Shown: positions 18,042 through 26,931, counted from the first letter of the stretch. The stretch: 64,000 nt of DNA from Candidatus Nitrohelix vancouverensis (GCA_015698305.1 CP048620.1:2192001-2256000); one strand, 5' to 3'. A program made the numbers and translations. The notes: a model not told the origin generated them from the sequence alone.

Positions 18042-18113
18042 GGCAGAAGCCGCTCGTCATGAAAGGCGGGAACGGAGGAGACAAGCGCCTTCTCATGGCG
18101 TTCGGCTTCTGCC
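18042..18113. other. Long interrupted hairpin of unknown role
   Basis: GGCAGAAGCCG (18042-18052) is perfectly complementary to CGGCTTCTGCC (18103-18113). Inside, CATGA-AAGGCG pairs with CGCCTT-CTCATG with one bulge, leaving a purine-rich apical loop of about 18 nt. The ~72-nt structure lies in the 318-bp gap (17943-18260) between two minus-strand genes and has no matching gene. It could be a small structured RNA, a leader element or a repeat fossil. The rest of the gap holds the terminator of the next gene. Confidence 0.55.
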
Positions 18114-18203
18114 TTTAGACCAGCCACAGGGTGGGCTTGTATATTAGATAAGAATAGCAGAGTTGGGGATTCGTTTTGGAGAAAAAAAAGCGAGGGAGCG
18201 CAG

Positions 18204-18243
18204 AAATAAAAAAAACCGGCAAGCCCGTAGGCCTGCCGGTTTT
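18204..18243 (-). terminator. Rho-independent terminator of the first exported paralogue
   Basis: A 10-bp stem AAAACCGGCA/TGCCGGTTTT, extended by an inner GCC/GGC, is followed on the minus strand by TTTTTTTATTT. It lies 18 nt beyond the stop of the minus-strand gene ending at 18261. Strong canonical terminator. Confidence 0.85.
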
Positions 18244-18260
18244 CTTGTAAAACGGATTAC

Positions 18261-18719
18261 TTATTTGATCGTAGCGTGATTGTCTTCACATTGTGCATCA
18301 GAAACCAAAGGCTCTTCCATGAATCCATCGCGGCTTTGATTCATTTGTTTGCGATAGGCATCGTCAGAGTTATCTCCGCGACAGTCGCCGGGGATCAAGC
18401 CTACGGTGCGAGCTTCTTCAGTCGAGCGATTCAACGTTGCAGATTTCCAGCTTTGATCGGATTGAGAAGCGCCGAACTGGTAGTCGATGTTGATGCTACC
18501 AGTCGTATCATTTCGAGCCATATCCGCTCGTGAAGCGCGGTTAACGGCATCCGTTAACGTTCTTTGTTGTGCGCCCATCTGCATGATGGTTTGTCCAACG
18601 GACATGACGCTGGAGTCAGTTTGTACATAAGAGCCGGGTAAAACCGTGTCAGCAGAAGCAGAGCCAGCAAATACGACCGTTAAGGCAGTCGCAGCCAAAA
18701 TCGATAATGCTTTTTTCAT
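18261..18719 (-). CDS. Exported protein of unknown family, paralogue 1
   Basis: A 152-residue protein with a classical signal peptide (KKALSILAATALTVVFAGSASA, cleavage after ASA near residue 23). The mature part has VGQTIMQMGAQQRTLTDAV, a ~30-residue polar stretch ending in SWKSATLNRS, and GLIPGDCRGDNSDDAYRKQM, with two cysteines that could form a disulfide. ATG 18719 is preceded by AGGAGG; an upstream in-frame start exists but overlaps that site. It is roughly 75-80% identical by eye to the neighbouring gene at 19064-19522. I do not recognise the family. It is monocistronic: its own terminator follows. Confidence 0.78.
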   Translation of the reverse strand: MKKALSILAATALTVVFAGSASADTVLPGSYVQTDSSVMSVGQTIMQMGAQQRTLTDAVNRASRADMARNDTTGSINIDYQFGASQSDQSWKSATLNRSTEEARTVGLIPGDCRGDNSDDAYRKQMNQSRDGFMEEPLVSDAQCEDNHATIK

Positions 18720-19015
18720 CTTTAATCCTCCTGGAGAAAAAAATTTCATTCAGCGATTTACCCTTTAATAAATCACCGAACTTTTAAAAACAACTTCCCT
18801 CAGTCGAAAGAATGAAGGATACCCTGATTAATTCTTACACAAAGTTGTTAATTTTGACCTGAAGTATTAATTCGGATAGAAAATTTGGTAGTGTGACTCC
18901 AGGAGAAAAATCAAACTCTATATAATTGGGGTCAATGTAACCTAAAAATTAAAAAATAACCATCTATTTATGTGGAAATAAGGAAAAAAAATGGAGGGCG
19001 TAGTAAGGCGAGTGA

Positions 19016-19051
19016 AATCAACCGGCAGAAGCAGAATTCTGCCGGTTGATT
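19016..19051 (-). terminator. 15-bp perfect hairpin after paralogue 2
   Basis: AATCAACCGGCAGAA (19016-19030) pairs perfectly with TTCTGCCGGTTGATT (19037-19051) around a 6-nt loop, 12 nt after the minus-strand stop. No T-run follows directly, so it may act as an mRNA-stabilising 3' structure or a weak terminator. It shares the CCGGCA core with the terminator of paralogue 1. The remaining 18720-19015 is AT-rich promoter space. Confidence 0.6.
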
Positions 19052-19063
19052 CTACTGTCAGTC

Positions 19064-19522
19064 TTATTTAATCGTTGGATGATAGTCGCCACATTGGGAG
19101 TTAGCAACCAACGGCTCTTCCATGAATCCATCGCGGCTTTGATTCATTTGCTTGCGATATGAATCATCCGTGTTGTCGCCTCGACAGTCGCCAGGAATCA
19201 AACCAACAGCGCGGGCTTCGTCAATAGATCGATTTAAGGTAGCCGCTTTCCAGCTTTGATCGGATTGCGAAGAACCAAACTGGTAGTCCACGTTAATGCT
19301 ACCACTGGCATTGTCGCGGGCCAGATCTGCGCGGGATGCGCGGTTGACGGCGTCAGTTAAAGTTCTTTGTTGAGCGCCCATCTGCATCACAGTCTGCCCA
19401 ACGCTCATAACGCTTGAATCGGTTTGTACATAGGCGCCCGGCAATAGAGTGTCAGCCGTAGCGCTTGAAGAATAGGCCATCAAAAACATAGTTGCAATTG
19501 CTAGAAACACCTTTTTTTTCAT
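19064..19522 (-). CDS. Exported protein of unknown family, paralogue 2
   Basis: A 152-residue near-duplicate of the gene at 18261-18719, with the same length, signal peptide layout (KKKVFLAIATMFLMAYSSSATA) and mature blocks. VMQMGAQQRTLTDAVNRASR and RKQMNQSRDGFMEEPLV are shared almost exactly, whereas the signal peptide and tail differ. The two cysteines (CRGDN and the one near the C-terminus) are kept. The ribosome site is a GGAGG-like GGGGAGG before the ATG. A tandem duplication followed by divergence is the simple reading. High conservation of the mature part suggests purifying selection on a periplasmic or surface role. Confidence 0.78.
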   Translation of the reverse strand: MKKKVFLAIATMFLMAYSSSATADTLLPGAYVQTDSSVMSVGQTVMQMGAQQRTLTDAVNRASRADLARDNASGSINVDYQFGSSQSDQSWKAATLNRSIDEARAVGLIPGDCRGDNTDDSYRKQMNQSRDGFMEEPLVANSQCGDYHPTIK

Positions 19523-19955
19523 TTCAAAGCCTCCCCGAAAAAAAATGAAAATTGACTCGGTTTCAGTTACTTGCGTTAAGTTTCCGAGCTATTTAAAAGT
19601 ACAACTTGATCAATGTTATATATTGTTAGTTGGTTTTTAAATGCTACCAGCTTGTCATCCTTTTCCTAGTGGCCCGAATGTATAATCATAATGTCTATTT
19701 GTCAATAAAAAATGCTTGTGTTTTGTAAAGAATCTTGCTAGTCGAAAACGGTTTTTGAGGGTCTTGGGATTTCTATCAAAGAAATGATTTTGCAACTATT
19801 TGAAATATATATATTTTCACGGAAAATTGCTATAAACGCTGGTTCTTCAATGGCATTTAGTGATATGTTTTAGCAGTCTCACAGGCTGATTACCGCATGC
19901 GCCTCTGTATTGATTTTTTATTTTCAATTTAACCCTGAAAAATTAAATAGTTACT

Positions 19956-20339
19956 ATGTCTCAAAAAAAATATTTTACGGTTACGGAAGCGAACTCCTTC
20001 GTCGACCGTTTATTAACAGATATTCCCAGGATTCAGGAGTTATTAGGTTCGTTGAGCAATGATTTTGAAGATGTAAAACATGCACAGAAAAAAGCGAATC
20101 TCAATGGCGGTAGTTTGCAGGGTGGGGCTTATCTGGAAAAGGCCGTATTATTTCAAGATATGATCAAGCGCTTGGAATCAGATGGATGCATTTTAAAGGG
20201 CGTCCAGAACGGATTGGTTGATTTTCTTCATGAGCGGGAAGGTCGTGAGGTGTACTTGTGTTGGCGTTATCCGGAGCGGAAAATTGAATACTGGCATGAA
20301 ATTGACGGCGGCTTTGCAGGGCGACAGAAAATCGAATGA
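19956..20339 (+). CDS. DUF2203 family protein
   Basis: A 127-residue soluble, partly coiled-coil protein (FTVTEANSFVDRLLTDIPRIQELL at the start) ending with the DUF2203 signature GREVYLCWRYPERKIEYWHEID-G-GFAGRQ. Function unknown; members are short and widely distributed. The upstream 433 bp (19523-19955) is AT-rich and shows no gene, only divergent promoter space. The following gene begins within 8 bp or overlaps. Confidence 0.78.
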   Translation: MSQKKYFTVTEANSFVDRLLTDIPRIQELLGSLSNDFEDVKHAQKKANLNGGSLQGGAYLEKAVLFQDMIKRLESDGCILKGVQNGLVDFLHEREGREVYLCWRYPERKIEYWHEIDGGFAGRQKIE

Positions 20340-20346
20340 ACATTCC

Positions 20347-21150
20347 GTGTCGTCACCCTGGCGGGGTTTGGCGCGATGCGTTGGCCTCCTTTGCGCGGTT
20401 TTTCTTGTCACTGCGTTTTCCTTGAGTTCCTTGCCCTATCCGGCGTTCGCCGTGGACAAAAAATTGCCTGAGTATTCGTATCAGGTTTCTGTGCATGAAT
20501 TTAAACCCGAAGAGCTGAAGTCTTTCCAGTTAGAGTTGAAACAGCCCTATGCCCTGGACGCGCGAAGGGTTTCTGTGGCCCTGTCGCGTCTTGCCTATCA
20601 GCAGAAGAAAATACTGTGGTCTGGTAAGAAGCGAGTCTTTCCTCCCGCGCTGGTGAAATTGCTGGCGCCTCAAATTACGCAGGGTTTTCGTCGCGCCGGC
20701 AGTCATGATCGTATTGTTTTCCAAGTCAAAAATGCAAAAGGGCGAAGCTATCTGGCGGGCGACGTCTTCCTCGCCTCGAATGGCTTGCATTGGCGCGTGA
20801 CAATCCTGAAGTATGAATCGAGGGCGATTGGCGATTTCAGCGTTTCCGGCGAGCGCTGGCGGCTGGCTCCGCTTGAGGGGCAGTCTTATATGACTCTCAA
20901 ACCATTTCCAGATCTCAAGCAGGAACTCACAAACTGGATTTATTTTGAAACGATCCGTCCAAGCCCGGAAGGGCTCTTAAAGGAAGTCGAACCTTCCAGT
21001 GAAAGCCCGCCTTCTTCCGGCGCGTCGATAGAAGGGACGAGTGACAGCATCAAGGAAAGGCTTCGAGTTCTAGAAGAGTTGAAGCGAGATCATTTGATTC
21101 GACCGCAGGAATACGAGAGAAAGCGTAAGGAAATTCTGGATCGTCTTTAA
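20347..21150 (+). CDS. Exported protein with C-terminal SHOCT-like motif
   Basis: The start is uncertain. GTG 20347, just after the DUF2203 stop, gives 267 residues and begins directly with a good signal peptide (LARCVGLLCAVFLVTAFSLSS, cleavage near AFA). ATG 20296 inside the previous gene gives 284. The mature part has a beta-rich domain (YQVSVHEFKPEELKSF, SHDRIVFQVKNAKGRSYLAG), then a Ser/Pro-rich linker and a terminal SHOCT-type helix pair (IKERLRVLEELKRDHLI, RPQEYERKRKEIL). SHOCT motifs are oligomerisation or contact tags. No function recognised. Probably co-transcribed with the DUF2203 gene. Confidence 0.65.
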   Translation: MSSPWRGLARCVGLLCAVFLVTAFSLSSLPYPAFAVDKKLPEYSYQVSVHEFKPEELKSFQLELKQPYALDARRVSVALSRLAYQQKKILWSGKKRVFPPALVKLLAPQITQGFRRAGSHDRIVFQVKNAKGRSYLAGDVFLASNGLHWRVTILKYESRAIGDFSVSGERWRLAPLEGQSYMTLKPFPDLKQELTNWIYFETIRPSPEGLLKEVEPSSESPPSSGASIEGTSDSIKERLRVLEELKRDHLIRPQEYERKRKEILDRL

Positions 21151-21175
21151 CGGATGAGTCGACGGGTTTGGGAAC

Positions 21176-21958
21176 TTAATCAGAAGGCTTTATAAGTTTT
21201 CTGATTTCTCTGACCAGACCGGGGCTACCGACCAGCGCCGTTCCTTCGGAAATATCTTTTCGATTGCCCGTGAAATTTGCGAAGCTTCCCCCGGCTTCCT
21301 CGGCGACAATTTTACAGGGCGCAAAGTCCCAGATATAAGCCCAGGGGTCGACCATTACATCCACCGCGCCGCGAATGGCCATTAAATGACCAAAGGCGTC
21401 CGGGTAGGTTCTGAGCAGGGCGGATTGACGACTGAGTTGATTGAACAGACTCTTGCGTTTTTTCGCTTCAAAGCAATAGATATCCGCGACGGCGACTACG
21501 GCTCCGTCCAGTTTTTTTCTGCGAGAGCTTTGCAGACGTTGCGCGCCTTCCCAGGCTCCGTGACCGCGCGCCGCCCAGGCGGTTTCTCCCAGGGCGGGAA
21601 GGGAAATGACTCCCATCACCGGTTGGCCTTTGTGTAATAAGGCAATCAATGAAGCGAACAGCGGTAATCCCTGGATAAAAGATCGAGTTCCATCAATAGG
21701 GTCGATGGTCCAGACCCATTCCGCCGTTTCGTTTTCGTTGCCGAATTCTTCGCCAATGATTCCATGATCGGGGAAATCCCTCTTTATTCTTTTTCTAAGA
21801 AGGGTTTCCGCGTTTCGGTCGGCGATGGTAACGGGGCTGTTGTCCGCTTTGTGAGCGACTTTGAATTCTTTGCGGAACCATTTGAGCGTTTCTTTGCTGG
21901 ATTGTTTTAAATAGTCCAGAGCGGCGTCTTTGGCGTGGATCAAGTCAGTTTGGGGCAT
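21176..21958 (-). CDS. hisN: Inositol-phosphatase-family enzyme, probable histidinol-phosphatase HisN
   Basis: A 260-residue magnesium-dependent phosphatase. Metal-site motifs are complete: the IIGEEFG glutamate (~70), DPIDGTRSFIQGLP (~86-99) and WDFAPCKIVAEEAGG (~210-224). FIQGLPLFAS and the TRSF variant are the pattern of the HisN-type histidinol-phosphatases rather than SuhB or CysQ. It would complete histidine synthesis, with hisC elsewhere in the window. Inositol monophosphatase activity remains an alternative. Confidence 0.8.
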   Translation of the reverse strand: MPQTDLIHAKDAALDYLKQSSKETLKWFRKEFKVAHKADNSPVTIADRNAETLLRKRIKRDFPDHGIIGEEFGNENETAEWVWTIDPIDGTRSFIQGLPLFASLIALLHKGQPVMGVISLPALGETAWAARGHGAWEGAQRLQSSRRKKLDGAVVAVADIYCFEAKKRKSLFNQLSRQSALLRTYPDAFGHLMAIRGAVDVMVDPWAYIWDFAPCKIVAEEAGGSFANFTGNRKDISEGTALVGSPGLVREIRKLIKPSD

Positions 21959-22070
21959 AAACTTCTTTTCGGTCTGCGTGAAAGGTTGCGGGCTGTGCTA
22001 TTCCTGAATCGGACAGGGCGTATTTTAATCTAATAGAGGACTTATTGGAAATCATTAAAAAGGCGGAATT

Positions 22071-22445
22071 TTGGAGTCATATAAAAATAAAGCGGATTTG
22101 GATGCGTTTCGACGAGAGACTTTGAATGTCGTCGTTTGTTTTAGCGGCGATCCCGATCAAGGCTATCAGCATTTAAAGGCTCAGTTGACAGGCGCGGCCG
22201 ACGAGATTGGTTATCATTATGTGATCGAATCGGATGGTAAAATATTAATGGGCCGAAATCAGAACCGCCTGGGAGATTATCATCCCGAATATAATGAAAA
22301 CAGCGTGGGTATTATCGTTGCTGGAGAACGGGATAGTATGGAGTTGGAGCAGGATTCGGCATTGATTTTGTTACTCGACAAGCTCCAGGCGGATTATCCC
22401 GGCGCACGCAGTGTGAAATACATTTATCGCGTTGCCCAATCCTGA
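22071..22445 (+). CDS. Short amidase_2/PGRP-like protein, probably catalytically degenerate
   Basis: A 124-residue soluble protein. The stretch EIGYHYVIESDGKILMGRNQ followed by NENSVGIIVAGE matches the core of N-acetylmuramoyl-L-alanine amidase type 2/PGRP domains. The usual first zinc histidine of the VIHHT strand is replaced (NVVVCFSGD), and the normal C-terminal H-x-D-C/K zinc segment is reduced to YIYRVAQS. It may bind peptidoglycan fragments rather than cut them, or be a decaying gene. The TTG start at 22071 follows AAGGCGG; there is no ATG nearby. No signal peptide is seen, which is odd for a wall enzyme. Confidence 0.6.
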   Translation: MESYKNKADLDAFRRETLNVVVCFSGDPDQGYQHLKAQLTGAADEIGYHYVIESDGKILMGRNQNRLGDYHPEYNENSVGIIVAGERDSMELEQDSALILLLDKLQADYPGARSVKYIYRVAQS

Positions 22446-22560
22446 CGATTCCAGGCGGTCTGGCGCGTAAATGTCTGGAGTGGGTTTAAAACCTTGCTTT
22501 CGTTTTATTTTTTCAAATATAATCGAAACTTTATTTGCACTATAGAGGCTATTGGAATTC

Positions 22561-23460
22561 ATGAAAGACAAGCGTTTGATGTTTGGCATCATTGGCAGTT
22601 TTGCCATTTCTATTTTATTTTTGCTGGTGATTGTGTGGGAAGTTCAAAAATCCATTACTTACGATAAAGAAATCAGGAAAAAAGCAGGCGAAGCCAAGCA
22701 ATTGGTGGTCGGCGACAATCGGGATTTCAGCATCTATGAATCGTATGTCGGCTCTGACGAGCGGGAGATGGTCCTCATTCCAGAGGGCGTGTTCACGCGC
22801 GGGGCGGACAATGGCGGCTATGACGAAAAACCCCAGCAGGAAATTTATCTCGACGCTTTTTATATAGATAAATACGAGGTGACGGTTGAAGCTTACGACC
22901 GGTTTCGGCGCGCATCGAATTATGTGGAACCCTCATTTCCTTTTTTTCAGGGGGATAGCGCTATCTTTGCCACGCCGGACTTTCCGGTTGTCGGCGTTTC
23001 TTGGGTGGACGCCAGCAATTATTGCGAATGGGCGGGCAAGCGATTGCCGAGCGAGGCGGAGTGGGAAAAAGCGGCTCGCGGCACGCACGGTCTGACCTAC
23101 CCCTGGGGCAACAAGTATTTGTCCAAGCGCGCCAATATCAATGGCACTGAGGACGGTTTTCAGTATCTGGCGGCGGTTGGCAGTTTTCCAATGGGGCGGA
23201 GTAATTACGGCGTTTACGATATGGCCGGCAATGCTTCGGAGTGGGTTCTCGACTGGTACGACCAGTTTTATTATGCGAATGCGCCGATGATGAATCCTGA
23301 GGGACCTGAGAACAAGAGCAATCGGGTTTTCAGGGGAGGTTCCTGGGACGCTCGAAAAGTCGACGTGCGTTCGGCAAAACGCTTCGCCGCAACGCCGGGT
23401 CGAAAAGACAGTATTCTTGGTTTCCGTTGCGCTCTTGCGAAAAAAGACGTTGAAAAATAA
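22561..23460 (+). CDS. Membrane-anchored sulfatase-modifying-factor (FGE/SUMF1) domain protein
   Basis: A 299-residue protein with an N-terminal membrane anchor (FGIIGSFAISILFLLVIVWEV) and a periplasm-facing FGE-sulfatase domain (~residues 75-295: LIPEGVFTRGADNGGYDEKP, PVVGVSWVDASNYCEWAGKR, DMAGNASEWVLDWY, VFRGGSW). True formylglycine-generating enzymes have a reactive Cys pair after the RGGSW block, but here it reads RGGSWDARKVDVRSAKRF, so catalysis of sulfatase maturation is unlikely. Such domains also act as binding modules. ATG 22561 with GGAA upstream. Confidence 0.8.
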   Translation: MKDKRLMFGIIGSFAISILFLLVIVWEVQKSITYDKEIRKKAGEAKQLVVGDNRDFSIYESYVGSDEREMVLIPEGVFTRGADNGGYDEKPQQEIYLDAFYIDKYEVTVEAYDRFRRASNYVEPSFPFFQGDSAIFATPDFPVVGVSWVDASNYCEWAGKRLPSEAEWEKAARGTHGLTYPWGNKYLSKRANINGTEDGFQYLAAVGSFPMGRSNYGVYDMAGNASEWVLDWYDQFYYANAPMMNPEGPENKSNRVFRGGSWDARKVDVRSAKRFAATPGRKDSILGFRCALAKKDVEK

Positions 23461-23517
23461 TTGCAGTTTTTTCAGCAAGGCTTCCAGGTTTTTTCAATGA
23501 TTATTCCTGCTTGCGCG

Positions 23518-23541
23518 GCATCCCTGACTTTTCAGGGATGC
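23518..23541. other. 10-bp hairpin in an otherwise featureless gap
   Basis: GCATCCCTGA and TCAGGGATGC flank a 4-nt loop 58 nt after the sulfatase-factor gene. There is no T-run, so it may be a weak terminator or an mRNA 3' structure. The rest of 23461-23771 holds nothing I can call beyond leader sequence. Confidence 0.45.
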
Positions 23542-23771
23542 TCGCGTTGAGGGAGCTGAAACGTATTTGCGCAATTTTACAGATTGCGTTTCCCTTCAAT
23601 CCTTGCCTGGATTTTTGGGGATGCGAGGGAAGCGATAGAAGCGGGTTTTGAACCTTTCTCTAATTTCTGTTCCGGCGACTCTTATTCTCTGATTTTCGGA
23701 GGACGTTTGCGGCCATTACCTTTTAGAACTCTCTAACTGCGGACCCGGAATAAACAACTAAAAGAGTTGCT

Positions 23772-26700
23772 TTGAATTCTCCTTCCAGAGTTTGGGTTTA
23801 TTTTTTCTTTTTCATTTCCGGCGCAACGGGTCTGGTTTACGAAGTTGTATGGACCCGTTTGTTTACCCTTGTTATGGGGAATACCCAGTATTCCGTCGCC
23901 ACGGTGTTGACCTTGTTCATGGGAGGTCTGGCTGTCGGTAGTTTCTGGGGCGGAAAACTGGTGGATCGCTCGCATTCACCCTTGAAGATTTACGCTGTTC
24001 TGGAGGTCGCCATTGGCCTCTTTTGTCTGCTGGTTCCGGTTCTCATTGACTCTGCCTTCCCAATTTTTCAATTCATATATTTGAGTTATGGCGACAATCA
24101 TGCCGTTGCGAGCCTGCTACGTTTTCTGGTTTGCGGCGTCATCCTTCTGATCCCAACCTCTCTCATGGGGGCTACGCTTCCGGTGTTGGGCAAATTTGTC
24201 TCCAATGATCCTGCGTTCATAGGTCGGGATGTCGGCAGTTTGTATTCGGCCAATACTTTTGGCGCTGTGATTGGCGCCTTTGTTTCCGGCATCGTTTTGA
24301 TTCGTCTTTTCGGGGTTCAGGCCTCCATTGGCATCGCCGCCTTCTTTAATCTCTTCATCGCCTGGGTCGTCTGGTTTTTATTTTTGAGACAGGCTTCTGT
24401 AAATGAAAGCGGGGTGGGCGGGTCGGATTCCGATGTGAAAACGCCGCCGACTTCCTGGACGTCGGAGCAATGGCAGGTGTTGATGGTTTTTTTCGTTTCC
24501 GGCGCCTGCGCCATGATTTATCAGCTAGCCTGGAATCGTATTTTCTCGCTCTTGCTCGGTTCGTCCATCTACGCCTTCAGTTTGATCCTGACCACCTTCA
24601 TTCTTGGCCTTGCTCTGGGAGCGGTTGTTTTTTCCAGATGGGTGAACCGCTTTCAGGATTTGCCAAAAGTTTTTGCCGTCATGCAGGCGGTGATCGGGCT
24701 TTCGGCCTTACTCGCCCTGCCTTTTTTTGGCGACATTCCGTTTCTCAATCGCTGGGTCTATCAGAACCTGAATTACGATTTCATTTTGATTCAGGGTTTC
24801 ATGTTTCTGGTCATCTTCAGCCTGCTGTTCATCCCGACCTTTTTCATGGGCGGTCAGTTTCCTGTGGTCGTTAAAATCCTGATCGAGCGTCTGTCTAATC
24901 TTGGCGAAAACGTCGGTCGGGTCTATGCCTCCAATACGATCGGCTCTATCGCAGGTTCTTTTGTGGCGGGCTTTGTGCTGATTCCGATCGTCGGCATTCA
25001 GAATTCCATTTTAACGGCGATCATGCTCAACCTGACTCTGGCGGTTATTCTGCTGTGGAAAAGTCCGAGCGTGTCGTCTTTCGCCAAAATCTATATTGCT
25101 CCCATACTCCTTCTGGCTTGTCTGGCTGTCGGTAAGAACGTTCCCGCCTGGGACAAGGCGGTGATCTCCAGCGGTTCATTTATGCCTTACCGTATTGAGG
25201 ATTTGAGCGAGGCCGAACAGAAAAAAAATAAAATTCTTTTTTATAAAGAAGGGATGCACACCACGGTGACGGTGGAATTGTCGGTATCCGGGAATGTTTT
25301 TCTGCGTGTGAATGGAAAAACAGACGCTTCCCTGGCGCTGGACATGCGGACTCAACTCTTGTCCGGTTATCTGCCGATGGTCCTTCACGAAAACCCGCAA
25401 AGCGCCTTGGTGGTCGGGCAGGGGAGCGGCATCACCTTGGGCGCAGTCGAACAGTTTCCGGTCAAAGAAATCGATCTGGTGGAAATATCTTCGGCGGTGA
25501 TCGAAGGCTCGCGCTTTTTTGATCCCTTCAACCATCAGGCGCTGGACGATCCGCGCGTTAATTTGATTGTGGAAGATGGGCGCAATCATATTGCGCTGAC
25601 GGACAAGAAATACGACGTCATCATTTCTGAACCGTCCAATCCCTGGATATCCGGCGTTGGCGCTTTGTTCACGAAGGATTTTTTTGAATTGGCCCAGAGC
25701 CGTTTGGCGGAAAAGGGCATCCTGTGCATCTGGGTACATACGAACATGTCTCCAGACGGTTTCCGTTCGATCGTCAAATCATTCTCTGAAATTTTTCCTG
25801 TCGCTACGATGTGGGAATCCATTGTCGGGGATGATTATTTATTGATCGGGTCGAACACTCCTTATGCGATGAATTACGAAACGGTCGAGGGCCTGATTCA
25901 TGGCGAGTCGACGCGAAAGGATCTCAACGGCGTCGGAATTTTCGATGTCAGCGATCTCATGAGTTTGATGACTATGGGGCGGGAGGGTTTGCTGAAATTC
26001 AGTGAAGGCGCCATGATTCATACCGACGACAATTCCCTGCTGGAGTTCAGCGCGCCGCAGTATATTTACAAGGATGAGAGGAGCCGGATTGTTAGCGATT
26101 TGACGCCGTTTTTTTCTATCGACCCGAAGCTGGTTCGCTTCACGCACACTCTTCCAGAAGAGCAGGACCGCATTCTCCAGCATATTTCAGGTTTGAAACG
26201 CTCTGAAAGCCAGATGGCGGAAATCAAACGCAATGGACAGATCGAATTGAGGCTGGAGCAGGGCAAGGAGGCGGTTTCTGAAAACAATTACGCGCTGGCA
26301 TTGCAACGTTATAAAGACATACTGACCATCGACCCGGACCATGTGCTGGCCCTTTACAATATGGGTTCCATTTTTTCCGGGATGAATGAACCCCGCGCCG
26401 CGATTGCCGCGTTCGAGCGTACTCTGGAAATCAACCCGCATTATCTTTTTGGAGCCATCGAACTGGCGAAGGCGCATCTGGCTTCAGGCAGTCCCGAAGA
26501 GGCTGTGACTTTGTTGCGACCGCTGATAGCCAAGTACCCGGCAGACAGCGAATTGCATTTGAATTATGGATTGGCGCTGGCTTTCGACAAACAACACGAT
26601 CATGCGATCAGGGAATTTCAGCTAGCGTCGCGATTGAACCCAAAATCCCCATTACCGCATTATTATCTGGGCGTTGAATTCAGTAAAAGTAATAAGGGCG

Positions 26701-26801
26701 AGGCCCGGGATCATCTGAGACGTTTTGTCGAACTGGCGGCTAGCGATGCAGAAAAGCAGGGTATGCTCGATAAGGCAAGAAAACTTCTAAACTCCCTTTA
26801 A
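23772..26801 (+). CDS. Fused transporter-like/spermidine-synthase-fold/TPR protein
   Basis: A 1009-residue protein. Two MFS-like membrane blocks of 6-7 helices (~1-205 and ~235-455, each opening with a ISGATGLVYEVVWTRL or VSGACAMIYQLAWNRI motif) precede a soluble Rossmann domain (~470-740) with VVGQGSGITLG, VEISSAV and EDGRNHI, typical of spermidine synthase. The expected catalytic Asp pair is replaced by ISEPSNPW, as in the fused MFS/spermidine-synthase family of unknown substrate. At least four TPRs (~835-1000) close it. The start is TTG at 23772; an AAAGAG purine run precedes it. Polyamine synthesis is therefore doubtful; aminopropyl or methyl transfer at the membrane is possible. Confidence 0.8.
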   Translation: MNSPSRVWVYFFFFISGATGLVYEVVWTRLFTLVMGNTQYSVATVLTLFMGGLAVGSFWGGKLVDRSHSPLKIYAVLEVAIGLFCLLVPVLIDSAFPIFQFIYLSYGDNHAVASLLRFLVCGVILLIPTSLMGATLPVLGKFVSNDPAFIGRDVGSLYSANTFGAVIGAFVSGIVLIRLFGVQASIGIAAFFNLFIAWVVWFLFLRQASVNESGVGGSDSDVKTPPTSWTSEQWQVLMVFFVSGACAMIYQLAWNRIFSLLLGSSIYAFSLILTTFILGLALGAVVFSRWVNRFQDLPKVFAVMQAVIGLSALLALPFFGDIPFLNRWVYQNLNYDFILIQGFMFLVIFSLLFIPTFFMGGQFPVVVKILIERLSNLGENVGRVYASNTIGSIAGSFVAGFVLIPIVGIQNSILTAIMLNLTLAVILLWKSPSVSSFAKIYIAPILLLACLAVGKNVPAWDKAVISSGSFMPYRIEDLSEAEQKKNKILFYKEGMHTTVTVELSVSGNVFLRVNGKTDASLALDMRTQLLSGYLPMVLHENPQSALVVGQGSGITLGAVEQFPVKEIDLVEISSAVIEGSRFFDPFNHQALDDPRVNLIVEDGRNHIALTDKKYDVIISEPSNPWISGVGALFTKDFFELAQSRLAEKGILCIWVHTNMSPDGFRSIVKSFSEIFPVATMWESIVGDDYLLIGSNTPYAMNYETVEGLIHGESTRKDLNGVGIFDVSDLMSLMTMGREGLLKFSEGAMIHTDDNSLLEFSAPQYIYKDERSRIVSDLTPFFSIDPKLVRFTHTLPEEQDRILQHISGLKRSESQMAEIKRNGQIELRLEQGKEAVSENNYALALQRYKDILTIDPDHVLALYNMGSIFSGMNEPRAAIAAFERTLEINPHYLFGAIELAKAHLASGSPEEAVTLLRPLIAKYPADSELHLNYGLALAFDKQHDHAIREFQLASRLNPKSPLPHYYLGVEFSKSNKGEARDHLRRFVELAASDAEKQGMLDKARKLLNSL

Positions 26802-26931
26802 ATTAATAGGGCTTTCACGTATACTGTGGTTTTTTTTAAGCTTTTTTTATTCAGAATGCACATTTTTCCACGCATACTCCACCGTAGCGCAGATCACTGC
26901 GGTTCATGTTCCAAGGATTTTTAATACTACC

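Noticed and set aside
22561-23460. Active formylglycine-generating enzyme
   Set aside because: The catalytic Cys pair after RGGSW is absent, so a bona fide sulfatase-activating function was not called.
23772-26801. Plain spermidine synthase
   Set aside because: The catalytic Asp pattern is replaced by SEPSNPW and the domain is embedded in a membrane/TPR fusion, so polyamine synthesis was not claimed.
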